DNA of 64,000 bases from Numenius arquata (lineage: Eukaryota > Chordata > Aves > Charadriiformes > Scolopacidae), in NCBI RefSeq assembly GCF_964106895.1, contig NC_133615.1, positions 29,591,628 to 29,655,627 on the forward strand, written 5' to 3'. The translations under genes were made by a program, and so were the position numbers. The stretch's first letter is position 1; each line of letters starts with the position of its first letter. Positions 12,750 to 23,670 of this stretch are shown one piece after another. Below the pieces are notes generated by a model that was not told the DNA's origin, made no database searches, and saw only the letters and a list, made by a program, of their open reading frames with translations.

Positions 12750-13294
12750 ATAACTATGAGCCAGCAATGTGCCCTTGTGGCTAAGAAGGCCAATGGTCTC
12801 CTGGAGTGCATTAAAAAGAGTGCAGCCAGCAGGTCAAGGGAGGTCATCTTCTCCCTCTACTCTGCCCTGGTGAGGCCACAGCTGGAGTACTGTGTCCAGT
12901 TCTGGGCTCCCCAGTTCAAGAAGGACAGGGAACTACTGGAGAGAGTTCAGCGGAGGGCTACAAAGATGATCAAGGGAATGGAGCATTTCTCTTATGAGGA
13001 AAGGCTGAGACACCTGGGTCGGTTTAGCCAGGAGAAGAGAAGACTGAGAGGGGATCTCATCAATGCTTATAAATATCTAAAGGGTGGGTTTCAAGAGGAT
13101 GAGGCCAGGCTCTTCTCATTGGTGCCTGGTGACAGGACAAGGGGCAACGGACACAAGCTGGAACACAGGAAGTTCTGTCTGAGCATGCAGAAAAACTTTA
13201 CTTTGAGAGTGACAGAGCACTGGAACAGGCTGCCCAGAGAGGTTGTGGAGTCTCCTTTTCTGGAGATATTCAAAACCCACCTGGATGCATACAT
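12750..13294 (+). mobile_element. CR1 ORF2 C-terminal fragment, both ends truncated
   Basis: A 180-codon open frame (12756-13298) covers the C-terminal part of CR1 ORF2: MSQQCALVAKKANG, LVRPQLEYCVQFWAPQF, RRLRGDLINAY and EHWNRLPREVVESPF. There is no RT catalytic box, endonuclease or CR1 3' UTR. On the right it changes directly into LTR sequence near 13290, so the CR1 tail was removed or replaced. Confidence 0.9.
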
Positions 13295-13536
13295 GTGATG
13301 GAGCTCTGCTTTCCTGGAGATGGCTGAACATCTGCCTGCTGATGGGAAGTAGTGAATGAATTCCTTCTTTTGCTTTGCTTGTGTGTGCGGCTTTTGCCTT
13401 ACCTATTAACCTGTCTTTATCTCAGCCCACAAGTCTTCTCACTTTTACCCTTCTGATTCTCTTCCCTATCCCACTGTGGTGGAGTGAGCGAGCAGCTGTG
13501 TGGTGCTTAGTTGCCAGCTGGGGTTAAACCATGACA
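13295..13536 (+). mobile_element. 3' part of an ERVK-type LTR
   Basis: From tgatggagctctgctttcct to the terminus ggggttaaaccatgaca at 13536, this matches the U3 end, R and U5 of a common avian ERVK LTR. The polyadenylation signal is degenerate (attaac near 13405). The 5' part of the LTR is missing and its place is taken by CR1, so no target duplication can be tested. Confidence 0.75.
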
Positions 13537-13935
13537 TGTGCATATGTTTATACAAGTTTAAAAGATTTAAAATGAAGCTCTTCCATTATTAAACTTAAAT
13601 GCTCTGACTATACCTGTTTAATGAAATGAGGAAGAAAAAAAAACATTTTACATTTTAAACTAGTCAAAATACCTTGGTTTTTAGACACAAGTTTTTAATT
13701 CAATTTTCTAACTGCTGTCTAAGAAATTAATTGAAATAACTGTTCAGTTTATAGTGTATTGAAACAAGAGAGAATATATATCTATATTTGGTTTTGCTGA
13801 GTTACTTCTGTCCATTGTACTCCTCTACTCACTCTAAACCTATGGTGTCAGAGCTAAGGCACCTGATCGGAGTAACTTGAAATGCAGTTCATGAAAGTTG
13901 AGCCGTCCGGAAAACATACGATCCATCTAATGTTT

Positions 13936-13959
13936 TATGCATACCTATAGGTATGCATA
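13936..13959. repeat. 24-bp perfect palindrome
   Basis: TATGCATACCTA is followed directly by its reverse complement, with no spacer. It can form a cruciform or bind a symmetric dimer. No function is shown. Confidence 0.95.
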
Positions 13960-15576
13960 TGTTATTTATCATTACAGCATACTGGCATGTAGACAGAGCC
14001 CGAGAGAGGACCACAGGGTTATAAGCTGAAGGGAAGTAAAAACAAACAACAGCTCAGCACTGCAGTGCATCTACTTGGCAGCAGTTATCAGTTTGTGAGT
14101 AAAGACCGGAGAAGCTGTGGAAGAAATGACCCAGTGACCACAGGTGATGCTTAGAGACCTCTGCAAGTTGTGTGGAATAATACTGGAAGAAACTTGCTAG
14201 CGATAGGACAAAGTAAATTATTCTGAACTAAGCAGTAGTAAAAAAAAACGTTTCAAAGCTCACGTGTTCCTTGCAATGACATTACACAGTGTCAAGAAAA
14301 GCTTTAAAATTAACACAAGAAACAAGTGTCCAAATTAATGAGACTTTATTGAGTATTTTGTTTATTTATGGTTGCCATCTCAAACTTTAATCAGATAAAT
14401 CAGTTGATGGTTTCCCATGGAAGTAATAATAAAAGTATTCAGGCTATGTTACCTAACATGCCATACATATGAAGGAATGAATCATTGCAAACTCCCCTGC
14501 AGGAAAATAGCATATCCACCTCTTGCAAACATTACTGCACAGAGAGGCTAAATTACAGTGAGTCAGCCATACTGATCACAATCCAGGGCTGGATTTGGGT
14601 TTTCCTGGCTGAAAGGTTGAGAGGAAGAAGAAATACTTTCCAACACCTTGCCCACTCCTTGACTACAGATGTAAGAGAAGGTAGCTGTATTCTGCAAACT
14701 GAGCCCTGGGGAATGAGGAAGAGAAGAGGGAAGACATGAAATGAACCCAACAGTGGTGGAGGAGTTATTGGAGGTCACACAGAGAGTTGGAATTAGTAAT
14801 TAGTAATTGCTTTCCTTTGAGCATTCCTCTGAATGAATTTGCTTTGCAAATGTTAGTCTGCAGAATGCCCTTAGGTGATCTCCAGAGATAGTCCTCTCAA
14901 AATGGCAAGCTCAATATCACATTTCTTGAGCTGCTTATTGCAGCCCAGGATGTTACCCCTTAAGAACAGCATGGGATCTTATTCTGGGTTTCTTTTAGCT
15001 AGGTATTTCCTTAGCAGGATTGTGACTGCAATTTATTATGCAGAAGACTTCACATTTGAAGGAGAGTCTACAAAAGAGGAAAAAAACTTAAATTGAGTTA
15101 CTGGAGAAATGAGATTCAAGCAATCTAGAAGTCTTTCATTCAGGAGGGTCCAGATAGATTCAAATGAGAGGTTATAATTTGAAAATTCTATTTGTATACT
15201 TAGAAAAGGTTAATTTTATTAAAGTTACTTTCATCATGGTAACATGTAGTCTAGTTGTCACACACAAGATACGAGAACAAGCTTATACCCATCATGAGAA
15301 ATAGAACTGTTTGCATTTGTCTATATGATCTATCAAAACTAGTTGGATTTCTGAATAATTGAAGAGGGGATTAGTTCTGGTGTTATCGTGACAAGAGGGT
15401 GGTTCCTGTCTTACCTTCATGCTGACCAAGTCTGTGTTTGCCTTACTTTGACCATCTTGTCCATCTAAATAGTAAGATTTTAACTCCATATTTGACTGAA
15501 GTTCAAATTTGACTGAGGTCTGGGAGCATAGTTGCCTTTGGCTTTTTTACAGGACTTGCAATGACCACAGAGAAAG

Positions 15577-15613
15577 CCTAATTTAGGTGCTTCAATTAAA
15601 TGCCTAAATTAGG
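15577..15613. repeat. 11-bp inverted repeat, 15-base loop
   Basis: CCTAATTTAGG (15577-15587) and CCTAAATTAGG (15603-15613) are exact reverse complements. It resembles a decayed hairpin repeat, but the family is unknown. Confidence 0.85.
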
Positions 15614-17084
15614 ATGGAATGAATCTAGTCCTTAATAATTGTGACTGTCCCTTGAAGAGTGGCTAGCACAATAAAAAGGGATGAGTAAAATTGCAATTCA
15701 AATAATAGATAGTAATAAGCTACATAATGTTAAGTGAAGTTGTTTATTACAAATCAAGCCAAGTGACAACTCTCAGCCACAAAGCTTGATTTATTTCCTT
15801 TTTCCTGGCATGGTTTATGGCATGTGTTAGCACTGTTAGCCATGCATTCTAAATATTTATTTATATAATTATATTTTATGCTTTTACAAGCCAGTAAAAA
15901 CAAAGAACTGAACAAGTTTACAGGCAGTTACTTTGGTGTTTAATGGAAATAATAGTCTGCAAATGTTCTGCTTTGTGAGAGCACCGAGCTGAGCTTCTCC
16001 AGGGAACCATTTATAGCAACTAGATTTTCCCCTCTGCGTGCTGGGGAGCCAGTCTTTGAGTCCCTTTTTTATTCTTTGCAAAACAATGAAAACAGCAAAA
16101 TTCTGCCAATGGCACTGATAGTTCTCAGCAATTCTTCCTTTCAAGAACGTAATTGCTGTATCATGGTCAGAAAAATAAATGACAGCAGTTTGCCATCATG
16201 ATCTGAGAAGAAGTAATTCAAGCTCTGTCCTGACTGATAAATAATATTAATGAAAATTCTGGCTCTTGATTTTTGTAATAAAAATATTTTTCATTTTTGA
16301 AAAAAAAATCAATTATTAAGACATTTAAAAACTAGATATTCTCCTTTAATTTCCCCCTTTTTAAAAAGAAATGTTACAGAAAAAGGAAGGGAAGAAGAGG
16401 GAAGATTTGGAAAAAAAAGGGAATGTAAAAACAGACAAGAGAGTACTTCCAGAAAATATAAACTGAAGAAACTTCAGTGGCCCTGTTTTGATTAGTTTCT
16501 GTGATCTCTTTAGTTGTGGTTTGCTGAAAACAAGAACATTAAATTTTATATGGGAAACACATTTGTTTAAAAAATAAACCAGACATGTTTTTTTCAAAAC
16601 ATTCACACACAAAAAAATGTGTTATTTTCTTTGACCCCGGGGTCTCATTTGGTCCAACTGCCTCTTTATTACAATTTCACCACTACAAAGGGACTTTACT
16701 TCACTGAAAGAACATATCTCATATGGGATAGTTTCCTGTTTAGCTTAGAGCAAAAATCAGCTATACGGTGTGGTAGGAGAGGCATAGCTGAGGAGAGGGG
16801 ATGGATGGGAACAGAAGCATTGTGGGTTCCTGCCTGTGCTGGAGGCCAAGTGTCTTGTTTAAACCTTGACCAGGCTCAGTAAATCAAGGCAACAAAAAGA
16901 TGATGAAAAGACCAATCTCTTCCTCGTTTCTTTCTGAGGAGTATAAATAAACATTAAGTCCCTTGTGAGGGAAATCTGTGTAGCAATTTTCTAACCTCTG
17001 TGGTCATCTGCTTGTCCCAGAGTAATTGATTTTATCATAACCCTTCATCAGCAAAGCCTTTTGTTTCCTTGAATAAGCTTTTGT

Positions 17085-17205
17085 TGCTGTTGTTGTTCTT
17101 GTCTTTGGTTTGTTTTGGGTTGAGTTTGTGGGTTGGGGGGGGGGCAGGTTGTGTGGGTTTTTTTGGTTGTTTGAGTTGTTTGGGGTTTTGTTTTTTTCAT
17201 TTTAA
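17085..17205 (+). repeat. G/T-rich low-complexity tract with G10 run
   Basis: Repeated GTTT/GGTT units flank ttgggggggggg (about 17133-17144). Several further GGG runs are nearby, so a G-quadruplex is possible. Confidence 0.85.
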
Positions 17206-18417
17206 AGATAGAGTCTAAAATTATTTATTTTCTGTCCTACTAAAAGAGGAAGGAAAAACCCACTGAATAGTCCATTACTTTCTCCCACCTCCTTTAAGCA
17301 GTTCAGAATTCAGCTTTCATTTTGATGGTGGTTTAACAGCACTTGATTAAAACAAGTAAATTAATTACAACGGAAATGCAGCTCTGCAAAACTTTTACAA
17401 AAACACATTATTTTGTGTTAGGGTTCAGTTAATATACATTCATTTATCATCTTTATAGGACATGTACAGGGCAATGATGAATAATCCCTGGCTTCCAATC
17501 AGGTAATGCAAATTATTCTTCCCTTTCTTTTTCCCCTCTCTTTTTTTTTCTTTTTTTCTTTTTTCCAATGAATAATGCATACTAGTAAATTTGAAGCAAA
17601 AAAAAAAATATGGTGCCAAATATCTGGCAGGATGTAATGACAAGCAAGAAATGTAATGTGGTGTGATAGCAAAAATGCCTCTAAAGAGAAGCCAAATGCA
17701 GCATTTCCTTCAGTCACAATTACATCATCAAACTTGAACTTAGGGGAAAGTCTGCAAAGTACGAACCAGAGAAAGAATGCGGAGGGGAAATAGATAAAAT
17801 CCAACTCCTAGTTTTGGAGGCTTTGTTTGTTGGTTTTGGGTTTTTTTTTTGCTTTGCTTTGTTTTCTTTTGTTTTATACTGGGGCCCAAAATCACATTCC
17901 CTAACTTGAGACATCCATCTGCCTACCTGAAACACTATAATCAAAAGTGCCAGCAATATTGGCACTCTCTATAGAGACACAAATCTGCACTCTTGCTGCA
18001 TCACAGAGATCTTAGATTGGCTGAACTGGCTGAGCTCCCAGCCTTCCTCCAGCATGGGCTGAAGGAGTTTCAGCAGACTGGGCTTTTACCTTAGACCATG
18101 TCTTTAAAAGCTTAAACTTACATGGGCTGAATTTAGGTTACAGCTTCATCCTGCTGTCACACACAGGAGTCAACTCTAATGAAACTGAATAATCACAATT
18201 TAAACATACCACAAGAAGGACTCAGTGGAAGATGTATAGCAATGCACATACCACAAACAAAGAACTATATAGCAAGGTCTCACGCAATTCTCTGAAATGT
18301 CAAAACTCAGTGAAGGCTTATTCCTCTTCAGAGTCTGCTACTTATACCTGAGCTCCTGACTTTAAACCACATTATTGGCAGATCTGAATCATAAGGTGCA
18401 TAGAGAAAGCATTGTAA

Positions 18418-18535
18418 AATCTTTTTTTCTCTTTTCTTTCTTTGGTTTTTTTTTTCTGTTTTTTTTCTTGTTTTGATTTGTTTTATTTTGTTTTGTTTTG
18501 ATTGGGTTGGGTTTGGTATGTTGTTTTTTTCCCCA
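18418..18535 (+). repeat. T-rich (TTTTG)n-like tract
   Basis: A T-rich stretch with imperfect ttttg and ttttctt units. It is low-complexity sequence. Confidence 0.85.
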
Positions 18536-18894
18536 TCTCCTTAAAATCTTAAGAGTGAAGTGTTATAAAAACTTTGGACTACAGTGCCTATAACTGTTGC
18601 TATTGTAGTTAAAGTGTTTGAATCCAATCTTACTTCCTATAATGAAAAGAAAATACATTACCTCTAACCACAAACTCATTAGAATGAAGGCTATCTATGC
18701 TCTCTAAATGCCAGGAGAATCTTGACAAACAGATTAGACAAGAGGAACCAGACTGCAGAGTTTTAAGCACTGATTATTAAATGTAGCATGGCAACCTGCA
18801 ATCACTTTTCTTTTTCTAAAGTCAGACTTACATTGGAGGACCCTGATTTCAGGTCTTGAGCTACTCAATTCCTCTGTGGCATTTGCTCTGTGAA

Positions 18895-20379
18895 CAAGTC
18901 CTCTTAAGGAACCTGAAGGTGCATAAGTCCATGGGACCTGATGAAATCCACCCACGGGTCCTGAGGAAGCTGGCAGATGAAGTTGCTAAGCCGCTTGCCA
19001 TCATATTTGAGAAATCGTGGCAATCTGGCGAAGTTCCCGCTGACTGGAAAAAGGGGAACATAACCCCAATATTCAAAAAAGGAAAAAAGGAAGACCCAGG
19101 GAACTATAGGCCAGTCAGCCTCACCTCTGTGCCTGACAAGATCATGGAGCAGATCCTCCTGGAATCTCTGCTAAGGCACATGGAAAATAAGGAGGTGATT
19201 GGAGACAGCCAGCATGGCTTCACCAAGGGCAAATCATGCCTGACAAATTTGGTGGCCTTTTACGGTACTGCCACAGACTTGTTGGACAAGGGCAGAGCAA
19301 CAGATGTCATCTACCTAGACTTATGCAAAGCATTTGACACTGTCCCGCACAACATCCTAGTCTCAAAATTGGAAAGTCATGGATTTGATGGATGGACCAC
19401 TTGGTGGATAAGGAACTGGCTGAATGGCCACACTCAAAGGGTTGTGGGCAATGGTTCAATGTCCAATTGGCGGCCAGTGACGAGTGGAGTTCCGCAGGGG
19501 TCGGTACTGGGACCAGTGCTGTCCAACATCTTTGTCGGAGACATGGACAGTGGGATAGAGTGCACCCTCAGCAAGTTTGCTGACGACACCAAGCTGTGTG
19601 GCACGGTTGACACACTGGAGGGAAGGGATGCCATCCAGAGGGACCTGGACAGGCTTGAGAGATGGGCTCGTGCAAACTGCATGAAGTTCAACCAGGCCAA
19701 GTGCAGGGTCCTGCAGCTGGGACGTGGCAATCCCAGGCACAAATATAGGTTGGGCAGAGAATGGCTAGAGAGCAGCCCTGAGGAGAAGGACTTGGGGGTG
19801 TTGGTGGATGAGAAGCTCAACATGAGCTGGCAATGTGCACTGGCAGCTCAGAAAGCCAACTGCATCCTGGGCTGCATCAAGAGAAGTGTGGGCAGCAGGT
19901 CGCGGGAGGTGATTCTCCCCCTCTACTCTGCGCTCGTGAGACCCCACCTGGAATACTGTGTCCAGCTTTGGAGTCCTCAACACAGGAAGGACATGGACCT
20001 GTTGGAACGGGTCCGGCGGAGGGCCACAAAGATGATCAGAGGGATGGAGCACCTCTGCTATGAAGACAGGCTGAGAGAGCTGGGGTTGTTCAGCCTGGAG
20101 AAGAGAAGGCTCCGGGGAGACCTCATAGCAGCCTTCCAATATCTGAAGGGAGCCTACAGGAGATCCAGAGAGGGACTCTTTGTCAGAAAGTGTAGTGACA
20201 GGACAAGGGGTAATGGTTTTAAATTGGAAGAGGGGAGATTTAGATTAGATATAAGGAAGAAATTCTTTACTGTGAGGGTGGTGAGGCACTGGAACAGGTT
20301 GCCCAGGGAAGTTGTGGATGCCCCATCCCTGGAAGTGTTTAAGGCCAGGCTGGATGGGGCTTTGAGCAACCTGGTCTAG
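18895..20379 (+). CDS. CR1 ORF2 fragment: open reverse transcriptase and C-terminal domain
   Basis: About 495 codons of CR1 sequence are open without a stop; the frame is open from 18856. Visible in order: HKSMGPDEIHPRVL (RT N-terminal region), PIFKKGKKEDPGNYRPVSLT (fingers), YLDLCKAFDTVPHN (motif A with catalytic Asp), SGVPQGSVLGP (motif B), KFADDTKL (motif C, near 19571-19594, both Asp present), then the CR1-specific C-terminal domain ending in DGALSNLV. The endonuclease is missing, so the protein cannot support retrotransposition alone, and the first ATG lies in flanking DNA. It is probably untranslated. The long open frame suggests a fairly young insertion, but I cannot date it without an alignment. 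Confidence 0.85.
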   Translation, partial: QVLLRNLKVHKSMGPDEIHPRVLRKLADEVAKPLAIIFEKSWQSGEVPADWKKGNITPIFKKGKKEDPGNYRPVSLTSVPDKIMEQILLESLLRHMENKEVIGDSQHGFTKGKSCLTNLVAFYGTATDLLDKGRATDVIYLDLCKAFDTVPHNILVSKLESHGFDGWTTWWIRNWLNGHTQRVVGNGSMSNWRPVTSGVPQGSVLGPVLSNIFVGDMDSGIECTLSKFADDTKLCGTVDTLEGRDAIQRDLDRLERWARANCMKFNQAKCRVLQLGRGNPRHKYRLGREWLESSPEEKDLGVLVDEKLNMSWQCALAAQKANCILGCIKRSVGSRSREVILPLYSALVRPHLEYCVQLWSPQHRKDMDLLERVRRRATKMIRGMEHLCYEDRLRELGLFSLEKRRLRGDLIAAFQYLKGAYRRSREGLFVRKCSDRTRGNGFKLEEGRFRLDIRKKFFTVRVVRHWNRLPREVVDAPSLEVFKARLDGALSNLV

Positions 20380-20466
20380 TGGGAGGTGGCCCTGCCCATG
20401 GCAGGGGGGTTGGTACTCGATGATCTTTAAGGTCCCTTCCAACTCTAACCATTCTATGATTCTAAG
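18895..20466 (+). mobile_element. CR1 LINE, 5'-truncated, with intact 3' end
   Basis: It starts inside ORF2 (just before the RT domain) and runs to a full CR1 3' UTR with ggtcccttccaactctaacc and the terminal attctatgattct repeat near 20450-20464. The left edge near 18895 is a simple truncation. This is the best-preserved RT of the window. Confidence 0.95.
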
Positions 20467-21499
20467 TCTTAGAAGAATTTGATTTACCTGAGATGGTTGA
20501 GCAAATACATTATAATACTCAAGAACAGCTTTTACCTTGTCTTTTCTTGAACAAAGGTGTAGTTTGAAAACCTTGAATCTTCATAAACCTGAAGTCAAGA
20601 CCTAGTCACATGAGATCTTTGAAATTTTAAGGCTTTTTTTGGTTCTCTTTTTAACGTAGGCTTTTTACCTATATCAAAACTCAAGTTTTGAGTTTTGATT
20701 TTGAACTAGTAATAAAAATTAACCATACAAAATTAGGAGATAGGAAAAAAATTGGACAAATAATTGCAGGAAGAACTGAAGATTTAGTTTAGGGATAATA
20801 ATAAGTTGGCCTAAGCATCTGCTGTGTCCATATCTCCTTTTTCCTACAAAGCAGAGAAAGAAAGTCTTTCTGTGTCAGTTCAGTCTACATTGATTCTCCT
20901 TTGGGTCTTTCTGGTTTGGGTGTTTTTGTTGTTTGTTTGAGTGTGTAACTTTTTGCAAAAAAACCTAGTATTTTAAAAATTATAATTGATCCAAGCTTTT
21001 TCACTTAAAAATAATTTTCTGTTAAAAAAACCCTTCTGTTTTCTAAGAATTTGAGCTGTTTTATTACTAATCTTCGAAATCTACATTTAATTTGCTTTCA
21101 GTCAGTCAGAGGAGTGTTTATGATGAGGAAGATGATAACCCATAAAGATATAACAAACTCAAGCACAGCAGCAACAATAGTTACATAGAGAAATTATTTT
21201 AAAAAATAATTTCCTAAAAAAAAAAAAAAAAAAGCTTTCATGAAATGTTTTCATCATCCAGACTTTACCAAAAAATGTTGCTGCTCAGTTTTGAGTACTT
21301 AGAGATAATTGTGGGTGCATTTTATAGCAGTTAAGCATGTGGGAAGAGGTTTAAAGAAAATGGGCTGCTAAATCACATTGGATTTCAAAAGGGTTTGGAT
21401 CGCTACACTTCTGCAGATTTTTTTAAATTTCTGAGCTCTCACTACAGATCTACGAACATGCATCGCAGGTGGAATAATTAACTAACTTCACTCATAAGA
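20467..21499. other. Unique AT-rich DNA, no gene
   Basis: No coding similarity. It contains the inverted repeat at 20673-20699 and a poly(A) run near 21216-21234. Confidence 0.6.
20673..20699. repeat. 12-bp inverted repeat, 3-base loop
   Basis: ATCAAAACTCAA (20673-20684) and TTGAGTTTTGAT (20688-20699) are exact reverse complements. This gives a tight hairpin. Confidence 0.93.
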
Positions 21500-21860
21500 G
21501 AGTAGTGAAATATTTATTAATATAAAACAGAGATTCAGCAAAGTTGGTAGTGAATGCGACAGTGTTTTACAAGATTCAATGGCAAGGTACACTTGGTTAT
21601 TTACTGCACAGAGGACAGGGTCAGACAAGCTGTCAGGGAGACCCTCCCGTTGAGTCACGAGGTTCAGAAAGGACCCCCTTGCTTTCTAAACTCCTTCTCA
21701 GAGAGGAGTCTGGGTGCGGCTGGATCCAATCCTAGTCCCAGACTTGGTCAACAGTTTATGTCTAAAGGATTATATATGCACAATCAATCTTTTATATTAC
21801 TTAGCTAAGATTTCAAAGTTTAGCATGCTATTAGTCACTTACCGATTTTTATTCTTTTGA
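21500..21860 (-). mobile_element. Probable ERVL-type LTR fragment
   Basis: The text gttgagtcacgaggttcaga and cctagtcccagacttggtca looks like a known type of avian ERVL LTR, recognised from memory only. Minus-strand AATAAA (about 21515-21520) would be its polyadenylation signal. Neither terminus nor a target duplication could be fixed, so the boundaries are approximate. Confidence 0.5.
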
Positions 21861-22014
21861 CTTGCACATTGTGTTGCTGCTGCTCTTTATTTCTTCCCAT
21901 CCTTTCTATCCCCAAAACTGCCACAAATCCCTAGCATCAATTGGCTATATAAAAAGATATTTCATAGATGGATAAAGGCCAAAATCAGGTTATTTCTTTA
22001 GAACACAGCATACC

Positions 22015-22634
22015 TGTCCTGATTTGGGGTGGAGCAGAGCCAACTTCCTGTTCAGTAAGAGAGGCTCTTGCTTATACTTGTTGCTGTGGCAACCAGGGTC
22101 AGCTGACTTGGTTGTTTACCCCATGGAGGGATTGCACCTGTGGGGAGGAGTGGACAGGTGACTCAAAACTGACCAATAGAGTATTCCATCCCATCTGCCA
22201 TGCTCAGTAAAAAAGCTGAGGGATCAAAGGGTCAGCTTTCTTCTTCAATGGTTTGCTTCTTCAATGGTTCTTTTTTCTCATTGACCAATGTCTGAGGAGG
22301 ACCCTGGCTGTTCGTCTGCCTTTGATCCTGATCTGTGCTTCCTGACTGCAGATCTGGACTCCAGTTCCTATCTGTCACTGAGTGCAGTCTGGGACTTCCC
22401 CAGTGTCTGCTGGTGATATCTTCCTGCGAACTTGATATGTTTTTATATATATATATAGGGAGAGTATCTATTTCATTATTTCCTTTTTATTTTATTATTA
22501 ATATTTCATTAAAGTAGTTTAGTTTTCTCTAAACTCATAAATCTCTTTATCTTTCTCCTTCCTCTCCTTGGAGCAAGAGGTGGGGGAGAGCATTTGTTGT
22601 CTTGTCATTGGCCAATCTGGCCTAAGCCATGACA
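22015..22634 (+). mobile_element. Solo LTR, 620 bp, flanked by CATACC
   Basis: It begins TGTCCTGATTTGGGGTGGAG and ends GCCTAAGCCATGACA, with a perfect 6-bp duplication catacc at 22009-22014 and 22635-22640. It is homologous to the 758-bp LTRs at 4462 and 35184 (shared cttgcttatacttgttgct, aaagctgagggatcaaaggg and cattaaagtagtttagttt) but shorter and more diverged. The TATA position is degenerate (cagtaaaaaagc); ATTAAA is kept near 22509-22514. Confidence 0.9.
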
Positions 22635-22640
22635 CATACC

Positions 22641-23357
22641 TTTAAAAAAAATCAAGAAATCAAGGCAGGATGGGACCTCTCATTGTTGTAGAAGCCAAAA
22701 TATATTTATTGTCCTGATGTAGTTTCAGTTTTATTGCCCAGGTCATTGGTTAGCAGATGCTGGGCAGGGAATCTAGCTGGTCAGCTACTAGCCCCACCCC
22801 CACCCCCCCCCCCGCTGAAATTAACTACCAGTCAAAAGGCTTAATAACCAAAGGTCACAGTAGGCTGTTTGAAGAGCTGGTAGGAATCCAGCTGATAAAT
22901 TATCTTCTTCTGTTCTGGGGGAAATGCTTCCTCACCTCCCTCCGTGATATAAAATGATAATTAGAAAAGTAAGCTCCTACTCCAGGCCAAAAAGTTGATT
23001 TTCACAGCTTGCTAATGTCTTCCAAGGCATACACTTCCTGTCCTAAACTCTTGCCTGTGCTGTTGTTGTTTATTCTGAAACCAAAACAGATCAAATTAGT
23101 AAGTGGAGCAAAAGCAGTGATTAATGGATTAGGAGTGAGTGAAGATTTTGAGGGTGTTTTTTTTTTTTTGTAAAAGGATTTGAGAATATCAAACAGAAGA
23201 TACCGTGCAAGCATGCAGAATCTTTGTATCAATTTTACGTTTGCATTTAGGTTATTCTCCCAGTCTATCATGATGGAGTTAACAAAACCTACCAGAGTTA
23301 GGATTAGAGTCCTCAAAAAGTTTATAAGAATTTACCATCAAATTATACCAACCCATC
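22641..23357. other. No gene; C-rich tract
   Basis: Unique DNA with a C/A-rich tract at 22792-22814. ORFs here are short and unsupported. Confidence 0.6.
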
Positions 23358-23656
23358 TGTAGCGTATGAAGGCACGGACCCTGGTCGGAGGTGCAACCAG
23401 AATCGTTTATTACAACAAACACGCAGCTTATATAGTACTAAGTATCTTCTTTCCCAGACAACACGCCCCTGCAACCCCCAACTGCCAGACAACACACACC
23501 CTTGCAACCCCCAACTGCCAGACGGGCGGAATTCCCCTCAATCAGTAGGGTCGTTAGGCGCTGTTTGTGGGTCGTCCCCTGCCAGTGTTCCTGCTGCTTC
23601 TCTTCCTTCCTCTGGCCTTGCTTCTTCCACAATCCTGTTCACCCACATCACCCACA
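23358..23656 (-). mobile_element. 3' LTR (299 bp) of env-less ERVK-like provirus
   Basis: The minus sense begins TGTGGGTGATGTGGGTGAAC at 23656 and ends CATACGCTACA at 23358. TATATAAG (about 23428-23435) and AATAAA (minus sense of 23406-23411) lie 20 bases apart, so R is short. A two-copy 33-bp-class repeat (caacccccaactgccagac) lies in U3. It directly follows a polypurine tract, so it is a 3' LTR. Bases 23401-23647 match 31991-32237 with four differences. Confidence 0.88.
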
Positions 23657-23670
23657 TCTCCGCCTTTTTT
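23657..23670 (-). promoter_or_regulatory. Retroviral polypurine tract
   Basis: The minus strand reads AAAAAAGGCGGAGA immediately before the TG of the 3' LTR. This is the normal site that primes plus-strand DNA in retroviruses. Confidence 0.8.

Larger units (their letters stand above)
13537..18894. other. Unique AT-rich DNA, no gene recognised
   Basis: No coding similarity was found. It contains two notable inverted repeats (13936-13959 and 15577-15613) and several T/G-rich low-complexity tracts, listed separately. ORFs such as 15884-16144 or 17499-17804 read through low-complexity sequence. Confidence 0.6.

Noticed and set aside
16619..16882. 87-codon ORF as a possible exon
   Set aside because: No domain or convincing splice sites, and no relation to neighbours.
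19434..20139. Several minus-strand ORFs up to 129 codons
   Set aside because: Antisense shadows of the open CR1 RT frame at 18895-20379.
22650..22682. Possible CR1 3' end (caaggcaggatgggacctct)
   Set aside because: Only about 20 bases resemble CR1, with no terminal repeat; too short to support.
23461..23524. Repeated caacccccaactgccagac units as a possible CRISPR-like array
   Set aside because: Only two copies, inside an LTR, and the same pair is in the LTR copy at 32041-32104.
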